DNA from: JAKOUY01 sp037045185
GTDB lineage: Bacteria > Actinomycetota > Acidimicrobiia > Acidimicrobiales > Ilumatobacteraceae
Direction: 5' to 3'
NCBI GenBank assembly: GCA_037045185.1
Contig: JBAOHQ010000008.1
Location: forward strand, 620,001 to 684,000
DNA: 64,000 nt
In this document: one piece after another, positions 9,608 through 17,059 of the stretch
Layout of the letters: each line of letters starts with the position of its first letter
How positions within the stretch are numbered: the first letter of the stretch is position 1
Notes under the pieces: generated by a model
What the model saw: the letters and a program-made list of their open reading frames with translations, nothing else
Told to the model about the DNA's origin: nothing
The model's database searches: none
Translations under genes and position numbers: made by a program

Positions 9608-10150
9608 GTGACCGCCACCGACGCCCTCCTGCAGCAGATCCTCGACCGCCAAGCGATCGTCGACGTCTCCCACGACTACGCCGGGGGGATCGACCATCGG
9701 GACTGGCAGCGCTTCGCCCGCTGCTTCACCGATCCGTTCACCATGGACTCGTCGTCGTTCAGTGGCTTCCCGGCACGCCAGTTCGACCGACACACCTGGG
9801 CCGAGTCGGTGCGCGTGGTCAACGGCGCATTCGACGCCACCCAGCACATGATGACCAACCATTCCGTGGATTTCATCGGCCCGGACGAGGCGGTGTGTGT
9901 GAACGAGGTTCGTGCCCACCACTGGTTCTCGGCCGAGAGCATGGAGTCGTTCGGCCTTGAGCCCGAGCAGGCCGTGGCCACGCTGGTGGGGCACTACACG
10001 AACAGGATGCTCCGCCAGGGTCGCGCCTGGCGGATCTCGCACTGCTGCCTCACCGTGCGGTACCGGTTCGGCGATGAGCGGGTCTGGGCCCTGGCGCGCC
10101 AACGCGGCGCTAGCATGGATCGGCCTCAGCACGCCGGGCCGACGACATGA
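9608..10150 (+). CDS. SnoaL-like / NTF2-fold protein
   Basis: 180 residues starting at a GTG. Sequence ILDRQAIVDVSHDYAGGIDHRDWQRFARCF is the opening helix pair of SnoaL_4-type NTF2-like domains, which include ring hydroxylase beta-like subunits, polyketide cyclases and dehydratases; NHSVDFIGPDEA and LTVRYRFGDER fit the cone-shaped beta sheet. No specific reaction can be given. A weak leaderless promoter (GACACT, 6 nt before GTG) is present. The stop is followed immediately by the start region of the phosphatidylcholine synthase gene (10147), overlapping by 4 bp. Confidence 0.75.
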   Translation: MTATDALLQQILDRQAIVDVSHDYAGGIDHRDWQRFARCFTDPFTMDSSSFSGFPARQFDRHTWAESVRVVNGAFDATQHMMTNHSVDFIGPDEAVCVNEVRAHHWFSAESMESFGLEPEQAVATLVGHYTNRMLRQGRAWRISHCCLTVRYRFGDERVWALARQRGASMDRPQHAGPTT

Positions 10151-10889
10151 CAGTGACCGAAACCCCACCCCGAGAAGCTTCTCCCATCCGATTGCCAAGG
10201 GGTGGTTGGTTCACGGCGTGACGGCCTTCGGCGCCGTGTTCGGCATGCTGGGCATCATCGCCGTCAGCGATCACCAGCCTCGTGAGGCGGTGCTGTGGCT
10301 GGCGCTGGCAATGGTGCTGGACGGCATCGACGGCCCGGCGGCCCGGGCCTGGGACGTGCGTGGTCACGTACCACGCATCGACGGCTACATCCTCGACCTG
10401 ATCGTCGACTTCGTCACGTGCATCGTCATCCCGGTGATCTTCCTGCACGAGTTCAACATGCTCCCTGACGGCGCATCGTTGTACATCGGGGCCTTCGTGC
10501 TGTTCATGTCCGCGCTGTGGATGTCCCGCACCGATCAGATGACACCCGACCACTGGTTCAACGGGTTCCCCTGCGAGTGGAACATGATCGTGCCCACGCT
10601 GTACCTGTTGCGCACGCCGGACTGGTTCAACCTGGTGGCCTGTGTCCTGCTGGCCCTGACCCAGTTGACCAACTGGAAGTTCGTGCACCCGATGCAGGTG
10701 CGCAGGTTCCGCCCCGTCACGGTGACCATCACCATCACCTGGCTGGCCGCCGTGCTGTGGATGACGGCACGCAGCCCTCGGCACCGGCCGCTGCCGGGGA
10801 AGGTCCTGCTGATCATCTGCCCGCTGTACATCGTGGGCATCGGGGTCTGGCGCACACTCAGCAAGCGTGCGGCCGCCGAGGCTCGCTGA
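10147..10889 (+). CDS. pcs: Phosphatidylcholine synthase (CDP-alcohol phosphotransferase family), frameshift near N-terminus
   Basis: Reconstructed as 247 residues, matching the family length. The CDP-alcohol phosphotransferase motif is MVLDGIDGPAARAW...RIDGYILDLIVD, with the spacing of Pcs enzymes, and several membrane helices follow. Pcs joins CDP-diacylglycerol and choline to give phosphatidylcholine in one step at the inner membrane. The ATG overlaps the upstream stop (ATGA), but the first ~10 codons (MTVTETPP) are in another frame; one missing base in the CCCC runs at 10165-10175 would join them to SHPIAKGWLVHGVTA. The stop is followed one base later by panC, so the genes form an operon. 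Confidence 0.75.
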
Positions 10890-10890
10890 C

Positions 10891-11742
10891 ATGGGCGAGA
10901 TGCTGGTGCTCGATCAGCCCGCCGACATCCGCAGGTGGTCGATCTCCCGGCGCGGCGCTGGTGGGCGGGTGGCCTTCGTGCCCACGATGGGCGCCCTGCA
11001 CGACGGTCACCTGCGCCTCATCGACGTCGCCAGGACCCACGGCGACGCCATCGCTGTGTCGATCTTCGTCAATCCCCTGCAGTTCAACCGCCGTGACGAC
11101 TACGACGCCTATCCACGGCCCACCGACGACGACCTCCAGCGCTGCGTCGACGCCCGGGTCGACGCCGTGTACGCCCCCACGGTGGGAGCGATGTACCCCA
11201 GCCAGTTCCAGACCCACGTCGAGCCGGGTGCGCTGGCCGAGCCGTTGGAGGGCAGCGGGCGCCCGGGCCACTTCCGGGGCGTGGCCACCGTGGTCGCCAA
11301 GCTGTTCAACGCCGTGCGCCCGGACGTGGCCGTGTTCGGGGAGAAGGACTTCCAGCAACTGGCCATCATCCGGCGGATGGTGATCGACCTCGACATGGGC
11401 ATCGACATCGTCGGCATGCCCACGGTGCGTGAGGCCGACGGCCTGGCGATGTCGAGCCGCAACCGCCGGCTGCCGGCGGCGGACCGAGCCGCCGCGCCGG
11501 TGGTGGCCCGGGCGCTGCGCGAGATGGCCGCACTGGCCGGCAGCGGGGAGGCCGACACGGCGACGATCGAGGCCCGCGGGCGGGCGGTCATCGAGGCCGA
11601 ACCGCTGGCCCGCCTCGAGTACCTGCGCGTGGTCGACCCGCTGACACTGCAACCGCCCGCCGATGTTCACGCCGGCGCCCAGGGCCTCGCTGCCGTGTGG
11701 TTCGGCGACGTCCGCCTGATCGACAACATGCGCCTGGTCTGA
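10891..11742 (+). CDS. panC: Pantoate--beta-alanine ligase
   Basis: 283 residues. It makes pantothenate from pantoate, beta-alanine and ATP in the cytoplasm, the last step before coenzyme A synthesis. The HIGH-like motif is MGALHDGHL (residues 33-41), followed by FVNPLQF, the pantoate-binding GRPGHFRGVATVV, GEKDFQQ and the KMSKS-like MSSRNRRL. All are in place, so it should be active. It starts one base after the Pcs stop codon. panB and panD are not in the window, so the pathway is not clustered here. Confidence 0.95.
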   Translation: MGEMLVLDQPADIRRWSISRRGAGGRVAFVPTMGALHDGHLRLIDVARTHGDAIAVSIFVNPLQFNRRDDYDAYPRPTDDDLQRCVDARVDAVYAPTVGAMYPSQFQTHVEPGALAEPLEGSGRPGHFRGVATVVAKLFNAVRPDVAVFGEKDFQQLAIIRRMVIDLDMGIDIVGMPTVREADGLAMSSRNRRLPAADRAAAPVVARALREMAALAGSGEADTATIEARGRAVIEAEPLARLEYLRVVDPLTLQPPADVHAGAQGLAAVWFGDVRLIDNMRLV

Positions 11743-11754
11743 TCCGCCCCAGCG

Positions 11755-12450
11755 TCAGTCGGTGTAGTGCTCCACCGGCAGGTGCGGGATCCAGTTGATG
11801 CGCTCGGCGGTGGTGGTTCCCACCCATGCCGGGGCGATCTCGTCACGGACCAGCGAGATGGCCGTGTTCTTGATGTTGAACCAGCCGCCCATCGAGCCGA
11901 TGCCGAGCAGGGCGCGCAGCAGGAACTGGATGAAGTACGCGTGGGTCACCAAGGCGACGACGTCGTCGTGGGCGTGCGTCGCCCGCAGACCGGCGATCAC
12001 CCGGTGGGCCCGCTCCGACCAGGCCCGCTCCTCGGCCTCGTACGGTCCACTCCACCAGCCGCCCTGACCCGCCGCGTCGGGCAGCCGCAGCCGGGGCGTG
12101 AGGGCAGCGAGTTCGTCGCGGCCCGACCCGGGGTGGGCCACCCGGTTGCCGTCCTCGTCGAGGTCGTAGGGCGCTCCGCACTCGAACAACTCGGCATGGC
12201 CGTGAAGGTCGAGGTCGAGCGCATCAGCCAGCGGGGCTGCTGTCTGAACGGCCCGGCGCATCAGGCTGCAGTAGACGTGGGTGACCGACCACGGAAGAAC
12301 GCCCGCGGCCACCGACTCGGCCAGCCGGCGGGCCTGGTCGTGGCCGAGCTCGGTCAGCGGGGTATCGGGGTGCCGTCCGGCCTCGCCACCGGTGGTGGCG
12401 AAGATCAGGTTGTTCCCGGACTGCCCGTGGCGGATGAGGACGAATCGCAC
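11755..12450 (-). CDS. Histidine phosphatase family protein (phosphoglycerate mutase-like)
   Basis: 231 residues with the RHG motif LIRHGQSGNN at the N-terminus, the glutamate-bearing LFECG region near residue 88, and the C-terminal VTHAYF block with the second catalytic histidine. It resembles broad-specificity phosphatases of the PhoE/GpmB kind. The start is a GTG at 12450, with CACACT six nt upstream, a weaker variant of the leaderless -10. Convergent with panC, 12 bp apart. Confidence 0.85.
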   Translation of the reverse strand: MRFVLIRHGQSGNNLIFATTGGEAGRHPDTPLTELGHDQARRLAESVAAGVLPWSVTHVYCSLMRRAVQTAAPLADALDLDLHGHAELFECGAPYDLDEDGNRVAHPGSGRDELAALTPRLRLPDAAGQGGWWSGPYEAEERAWSERAHRVIAGLRATHAHDDVVALVTHAYFIQFLLRALLGIGSMGGWFNIKNTAISLVRDEIAPAWVGTTTAERINWIPHLPVEHYTD

Positions 12451-12485
12451 GGCCAGAGTGTGCCAGCTCCCCGCCCCGGTCCCCC

Positions 12486-12530
12486 TTTGTTCACCCAATC
12501 TCCCATCCCACTGGAGATCACGTGAACAAA
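12486..12530. repeat. 45-bp imperfect palindrome, copy 1
   Basis: Begins TTTGTTCAC and ends GTGAACAAA (perfect 9-bp arms), with a second matched block TCTCC / GGAGA inside. Same length and ends as the copy at 12595-12639. Lies between divergent genes, in non-coding DNA. Confidence 0.7.
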
Positions 12531-12594
12531 CCGAGCTCCGCCCCGGTGGTGGGGGGGCCGGGCCCGGGTCTGGCTGGGGGCTCGACCACCGTGG

Positions 12595-12639
12595 TTTGTT
12601 CACGTGATGTCCAGCCTGGCTGGAGATCAGGTGAACAAA
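12595..12639. repeat. 45-bp near-perfect palindrome, copy 2
   Basis: Begins TTTGTTCAC and ends GTGAACAAA. The two 22-bp arms pair with only two mismatches around a central base, so the DNA or RNA could form one long hairpin. Starts 109 bp after copy 1. Confidence 0.7.
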
Positions 12640-12695
12640 CGGGTGCGGGGGGTGGGGTCCGGGCGGGTGGGGTGGCTGGGGTAGCGTCCGGGACG

Positions 12696-13514
12696 ATGCT
12701 CTCGCTGGATTCGGCCTTCGAGATGGAACCGACCGACGAGCCGATGCAGTTCCGCTGGTCGCCGGCCGAGGAGCTCATCACGCCGGCAGGTCACCTTCAG
12801 GGAGGCGCCGGCCTCGGGGCGACGGTGGCGGCGATGACCGCGGTCACCGGTCGTCCGTTGGTGTGGGCGACGGCCCACTACCTCTCCTTCGCTGCCGGGC
12901 GCACCCCGCTCGACCTGAACGTCGCGGTCGAAGTCGCCGGGCGCCACACCACCCAGGCGCGCTGCGTGCTGTCCCGCGACGGCGCAGAAGTCCTGACGGC
13001 CCACGCCGCCCTCGGGGCCCGCTCGTTCGAGCACGAGGGACTGTGGGCCGGCCCGACGCCGGTCGACGCACCCGAAGCATGCCCGCCGTATCGCTTCTTC
13101 GATCCGGTCGAGGACGCCATGGGCCGTTTCGTCGACATCCGCCTCGCCCACGGCCGCCAACTGGACCAGCTGGACGGCACACCGGGGAGCGGACGCTCCG
13201 CCCTCTGGCTGCGATGCTGGCGGGGCACGCACCAGTTCACGGCGAACGACCTCGCCTACCTCGGTGACCTGATGCCGCTGGGGTTCGCCGACGCGCTCGG
13301 GCATCCCTTCGGTGGGACCAGCCTGGACAACACGATCCGCGTCGGCGAGTTGGTGGCCACCAGATGGGTGCTGCTGGACGTCCACATCCAACAGGTGCAC
13401 CGCGGGTTCGGGGTGGGTCACGCCCAGTTGTGGGCCGAGGACGGCACCCTGCTCGGCGCGGTCAGCCAGTCGACCGTGATGCGCCTGCACCGCCAGGCGC
13501 GGACCGCCACATGA
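12696..13514 (+). CDS. Acyl-CoA thioesterase (TesB-like double hot-dog)
   Basis: 272 residues, the length of a tandem hot-dog protein. HLQGGAGLGATVAAM near residue 35 and PLVWATAHYLSFA match the N-terminal 4HBT_3 half, and DLMPLGFADALG plus TIRVGELVATRWVLLDVHIQQVHRGFGVGHAQLW match the C-terminal half. It should hydrolyse acyl-CoA to free acid and CoA. The start follows TAGCGT (12682-12687) by 8 nt. First gene of a three-gene operon in which each stop overlaps the next start. Confidence 0.8.
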   Translation: MLSLDSAFEMEPTDEPMQFRWSPAEELITPAGHLQGGAGLGATVAAMTAVTGRPLVWATAHYLSFAAGRTPLDLNVAVEVAGRHTTQARCVLSRDGAEVLTAHAALGARSFEHEGLWAGPTPVDAPEACPPYRFFDPVEDAMGRFVDIRLAHGRQLDQLDGTPGSGRSALWLRCWRGTHQFTANDLAYLGDLMPLGFADALGHPFGGTSLDNTIRVGELVATRWVLLDVHIQQVHRGFGVGHAQLWAEDGTLLGAVSQSTVMRLHRQARTAT

Positions 13515-14416
13515 CGGTGGCTCCCGGGCCGGCACGCCGGCTGTTGCACATCTGCTACTGCTGCGACGACGCCGACGCGGTGACCGCCCAGTTCGTCGAC
13601 GCCCTCGGGCTGGTCGGTGTCATGAGCACGCCACTGGAACCGTCCGACGGTGCGGTGCTCGGGCTCCACGGCGAGATCGTCAGCAGGGCTCGGTTCGTCG
13701 TCGACCACCGCGGGCCGCGGGTGAGTCCGTCGATCGAGATCCAGGAGTGGGTCAGCCCCACGGTGGTGGGTTGGCCATCCGTCGATCCGTTCGAGGTGGG
13801 GATCAAGGCCGCCGGGTTCGCGGTGGCCTCGGTGGCCGACGCCGTTCGCCGCCTCGGACGCAGCGGATGCGTGGTTGGCACGATCGACGAGCACGGGGCG
13901 ACGATGGTGGATCGTCGTGGTGTCACGCTGGAGTTGGCGCACGACCCCAGCCTCGCCGACGGCCGGGCCCGCCTGCACCACCTGCGCCTCACCGTGACCG
14001 ACCTCGACGTCAGCCTCGCCCTGTACTGCCGGCTCGGCTTCGAGATCATCGACGTCGACGCGGTCACCTCCGCCGGCGCCGTCGGCGGGCCCGAGGCCGC
14101 CGACGGACGTCGCGCCCGGCTGCGCCTTCCCGACGAACCGTTCGAGTTCCACCTCTACGCCTGGGACCGACCGGGCGGGTTCGGCACGCACTACCCCGTC
14201 GCCAACCATGCCGGCATCTTCCGCCTGGCCGTCGCCGTCGACGACACCCACGCGGCCGTCAGGCGCCTCGACGGTTCGGGCTGGCGACTGGACCGCGGCC
14301 CGATGACCATCGCCTTGCACGGAACGCCGGTCGACGACATGTGGATCGCCTTCCTGCGTGACCCGGACGGGATCCCGGTGGAACTAGTCGAGCGACCCAG
14401 GTCGGCGTTCCGATGA
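13511..14416 (+). CDS. VOC superfamily protein with two glyoxalase-fold modules
   Basis: 301 residues. The N-terminal module begins LLHICYCCDDADAVTAQF and the C-terminal module begins LHHLRLTVTDLDVSLALYCRLGFEIIDVD, both beta-alpha-beta-beta-beta openings of vicinal-oxygen-chelate proteins; the end WIAFLRDPDGIPVELVE carries the usual metal-ligand glutamate. The arrangement resembles extradiol dioxygenase-like or glyoxalase-like enzymes. ATG overlaps the thioesterase stop codon (ATGA). Confidence 0.75.
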   Translation: MTVAPGPARRLLHICYCCDDADAVTAQFVDALGLVGVMSTPLEPSDGAVLGLHGEIVSRARFVVDHRGPRVSPSIEIQEWVSPTVVGWPSVDPFEVGIKAAGFAVASVADAVRRLGRSGCVVGTIDEHGATMVDRRGVTLELAHDPSLADGRARLHHLRLTVTDLDVSLALYCRLGFEIIDVDAVTSAGAVGGPEAADGRRARLRLPDEPFEFHLYAWDRPGGFGTHYPVANHAGIFRLAVAVDDTHAAVRRLDGSGWRLDRGPMTIALHGTPVDDMWIAFLRDPDGIPVELVERPRSAFR

Positions 14417-15372
14417 GCACCCATCGGCCCAGCGCGATGACCAGCCCGGTGGCCGCCGGGCCTGCCCGGTTCGAGCGCTCCGTACGCCGCACGAGCACGA
14501 TGGACATGATCCGCAGCGGGGACAACTTCCGCTTCGCCGGCCTGTCGCGTGACCTGCGGACGCGCGGCGCGTCGGCCGAGGTCGTCGACGACGCGGCGAT
14601 CGACGCGCTCAGCTCGCCGGGGCGAGCGCTGCTGTCACTGGTCACCACCCCGCAGCGGGCGGCAGCGCAGGACCTCGTGGGCCGCGGGCTGATGCGCGGC
14701 TTCCGGGACGCCGTACGGACCGTGCTGCCCAACGACGTCGAAGGCACGACCGCCCTGGCCCTGCTCCTCGACGAGCTTCCCGTCGCCGCCCTCATCGCCG
14801 GCTACGGCCAGCTGTACAACGGCGAGATCGAGGTGGGCCGGGACGGAGGGCCGGGTCCGGATACCTGCTCGGGGTGGCGTGCCGACGGGGTGATGATGAC
14901 GTCGGTCCTGGCCGGTGACGGCGTGCCGGTCACGGTTGGGCCACGCGTCCCCAATGTCTCGCTGGAGCCCGACCCGCTGGCCTGGCACCACACGCCGCCC
15001 CTGCCGGCGAACTCGATGCGCAGGCGACGGCTGGTCGACGTCGCCGACACCGACCCGTACCGCGTGACCGCCTGGTTCCGCGACAGCCACGTGAACTCCC
15101 ACGGCACCGAGACCGTGCTCCACGAATACACGGTGCGCGCCACGGTCGATCGTGACTCGCTCGTCCTCACGACCTGCGATGCCATCCCCCAGGTGCTGCC
15201 CTGGGTGGAATGCCCGGTGGCAGCGGCCAGCGCCTGGTCCCTGGTGGGCACACCCATCGGCGAGGTCCGCCGCGCGGTGCGCTCCACGTTTCACGGCACG
15301 CACACCTGCACGCACCTCAACGATCTGCTCCGCTCGGTGGGCGACGTCCCGGCGCTGATCGGACGGCTCTGA
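14413..15372 (+). CDS. DUF2889 family protein
   Basis: 319 residues, ATG overlapping the previous stop. It opens with RRTSTMDMIRSGD and ends with HTCTHLNDLLRSVGDVPAL, the start and end blocks that define DUF2889. The middle contains YRVTAWFRDSHVNSHGTETVLHEYTV, a beta-rich stretch. No activity is known. Its coupling to a thioesterase and a VOC protein suggests a role in acyl-CoA or aromatic metabolism, which is inference from context only. Confidence 0.7.
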   Translation: MSTHRPSAMTSPVAAGPARFERSVRRTSTMDMIRSGDNFRFAGLSRDLRTRGASAEVVDDAAIDALSSPGRALLSLVTTPQRAAAQDLVGRGLMRGFRDAVRTVLPNDVEGTTALALLLDELPVAALIAGYGQLYNGEIEVGRDGGPGPDTCSGWRADGVMMTSVLAGDGVPVTVGPRVPNVSLEPDPLAWHHTPPLPANSMRRRRLVDVADTDPYRVTAWFRDSHVNSHGTETVLHEYTVRATVDRDSLVLTTCDAIPQVLPWVECPVAAASAWSLVGTPIGEVRRAVRSTFHGTHTCTHLNDLLRSVGDVPALIGRL

Positions 15373-15381
15373 CGCCGGGCG

Positions 15382-16188
15382 TCAGTTGCCGATGAACTTC
15401 GCCGGGCGGCCCTCCATCAGCGACACGACCCCCTCGCGACGGTCGGCCGTGGTCGACAGCAGCGCTGTCGCGTTGCGCTCGTCCTCGAACGCCGTGGACA
15501 TGTCCGACGACAGCGATCGGCGGTACAGGCGCTTGGTCATACCCAGCGACCGCGTCGGCCCCGCAGCCAGGCGGCCGGCGAGCTCCATGGCCGTGGGCAG
15601 AACCTGCTCGGCGCCGACCAGCCGGTTCACCAGGCCCCACTCGGCAAGCTGGTCGGACGTGACGGCATCGCCCAGCATGGCGATCTCGTTGAGCCGGTGG
15701 AACGGCACCATCCGCGGCAGGAAGTACGGATCGCCGGCGTGGGGCACCATGCCGCGGCGGGAGAACACGTGCGTCCAGCGGGCGCCCGCTGCGGCCACGA
15801 CGAGATCACCCATCAACGCGTACATCCACCCGGCCCCCGCCACCGTGCCGTTGACCGCCGAGACCACGGGCCGCTCGATCTCCCACAACGCCTGGAACAG
15901 GGCCCGGTAGCCGTCGGTGGCGTAGCGGTAGTCGAGCGTCGTGAAGTCGTCCGGCGTCTTGCCGGCGGCCAGGTCAGCCCCCGTGCAGTAGTCCCGGCCG
16001 GCGCCGGTCAGCACGAAGGCGCGCATCGTGGCATCGGTGTTCGCCGCCCGGAACAGGCCGGTCAGGAGCTCGGCCGAGTCCGGGTCGATGCCGTTGCGCT
16101 GCTGGGGACGGTTGAGCCGCACCAGGACCACTCCCCCGTCGAGACGCTCGATGACCACGGATGCAACGGTGTCGGGTTCACTGCTCAC
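15382..16188 (-). CDS. Enoyl-CoA hydratase/isomerase family protein
   Basis: 268 residues of crotonase fold. The first oxyanion-hole segment is AGRDYCTGADLA and the second is NGTVAGAGWMYALMGDLVVAA; the loop FSRRGMVPHAGDPYFLPRMV replaces the usual catalytic Glu/Glu region, so hydratase versus isomerase or other crotonase activity is open. GTG start at 16188 (MSSEPDT); an in-frame GTG three codons upstream is an alternative. Convergent with the DUF2889 operon, 9 bp apart. Confidence 0.85.
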   Translation of the reverse strand: MSSEPDTVASVVIERLDGGVVLVRLNRPQQRNGIDPDSAELLTGLFRAANTDATMRAFVLTGAGRDYCTGADLAAGKTPDDFTTLDYRYATDGYRALFQALWEIERPVVSAVNGTVAGAGWMYALMGDLVVAAAGARWTHVFSRRGMVPHAGDPYFLPRMVPFHRLNEIAMLGDAVTSDQLAEWGLVNRLVGAEQVLPTAMELAGRLAAGPTRSLGMTKRLYRRSLSSDMSTAFEDERNATALLSTTADRREGVVSLMEGRPAKFIGN

Positions 16189-16216
16189 GCCCGTCACGGT
16201 ACGTCGGTGGCACGGT

Positions 16217-17041
16217 TCAGAAGTAGTCGAGGTTGTGCAGCACCACCGCCATGGCGATGCCGTTGAAGATGGCATGACCGGCGATCGACGGGGCCAACCG
16301 GCGGGTGAGGTAGGCGGTCGTACCGAAGGCGATGCCCGCTCCGCCGAGCACGAGGGCCAGCCCGACGTTGCGCGCTCCACGCTCGGGGTCGATGTGGACA
16401 GCCCCGAAGATCAGTCCCTGCAGGGCAATGGCCTGCCAGGGCCGCATCACCCCCAGGAAGCTGCGCATGATCAAGCCGCGAAAGGCGATCTCCTCGACGA
16501 TGGGCGCCGCCAGCACGGCCGCCACCACGACGCTGATCACGTAGGCCCGGTCGGGGACGCCGCCGCCGACGCCCTCGAGGTTGCCGGCGTAGGGGATCCG
16601 CATGGCGCGCACCAGCATCAAGGTGACCGCCGCGGCCATGATGGCGGCGATGTACGCCGCGGGCCCGAACGCCAGGTCGAGCCGCCGGCCGAAGACCCCG
16701 ACGGTGGCGCGCATTCCCCCGCGACCGGCACGACCAGAGACGTACCGCCACCACAGCAACGTGGGCAGGTACCCCACCACCGTGGCCAGGATCATGTACA
16801 CCAGCAGCGGCCAGTCGTACCTGGCGAAGACCCGGACCATCACCCGCACGACGACCACGGGAATGACGATTGCCAGGACACTGCCGATGCCGACCCACAG
16901 CGGCAGGGTGGGGTGCGGTGGCGCCGGTGGATGATCGGGGCGCTTGCGAACCCCCCGATGAGAGGTCCACTGCCGCCCGTCCCAATAGCGGATCCCGTCC
17001 TTCACGAACGGGTCCGGATACCAACCGGGTATCGACTCCAC
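16217..17041 (-). CDS. CPBP (CAAX/Abi) intramembrane metalloprotease with N-terminal DUF2510
   Basis: 274 residues from GTG 17041. The N-terminus has the DUF2510 signature IPGWYPDPFVKDGIRYWDGRQW, then about eight membrane helices. The protease motifs are EEIAFRGLI (EExxxR), FGAVH and HAIFN, in the CPBP order, so the active site looks complete. CPBP proteins process prenylated peptides or bacteriocin precursors, or act as immunity proteins; the substrate is unknown. The start is fixed by the leaderless -10 TACCCT (17053 to 17048, minus strand), 6 nt from the GTG, which is shared with the divergent FAD gene. Confidence 0.85.
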   Translation of the reverse strand: MESIPGWYPDPFVKDGIRYWDGRQWTSHRGVRKRPDHPPAPPHPTLPLWVGIGSVLAIVIPVVVVRVMVRVFARYDWPLLVYMILATVVGYLPTLLWWRYVSGRAGRGGMRATVGVFGRRLDLAFGPAAYIAAIMAAAVTLMLVRAMRIPYAGNLEGVGGGVPDRAYVISVVVAAVLAAPIVEEIAFRGLIMRSFLGVMRPWQAIALQGLIFGAVHIDPERGARNVGLALVLGGAGIAFGTTAYLTRRLAPSIAGHAIFNGIAMAVVLHNLDYF

Positions 17042-17046
17042 GGTCG

Positions 17047-17053
17047 TAGGGTA
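17047..17053. promoter_or_regulatory. Symmetric -10 element serving two divergent leaderless genes
   Basis: TAGGGTA reads as TAGGGT on the plus strand (7 nt from GTG 17060) and TACCCT on the minus strand (6 nt from GTG 17041). Both strands therefore have a TANNNT box, overlapping by five bases, at leaderless distance from a start codon. The two starts are 18 bp apart. Confidence 0.6.
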
Positions 17054-17059
17054 GGCGAT

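Noticed and set aside
16028..17059. Long plus-strand extension upstream of the FAD oxidoreductase
   Set aside because: It is antisense to the CPBP protease and enoyl-CoA hydratase genes, lacks domains, and lies upstream of the leaderless promoter at 17047.
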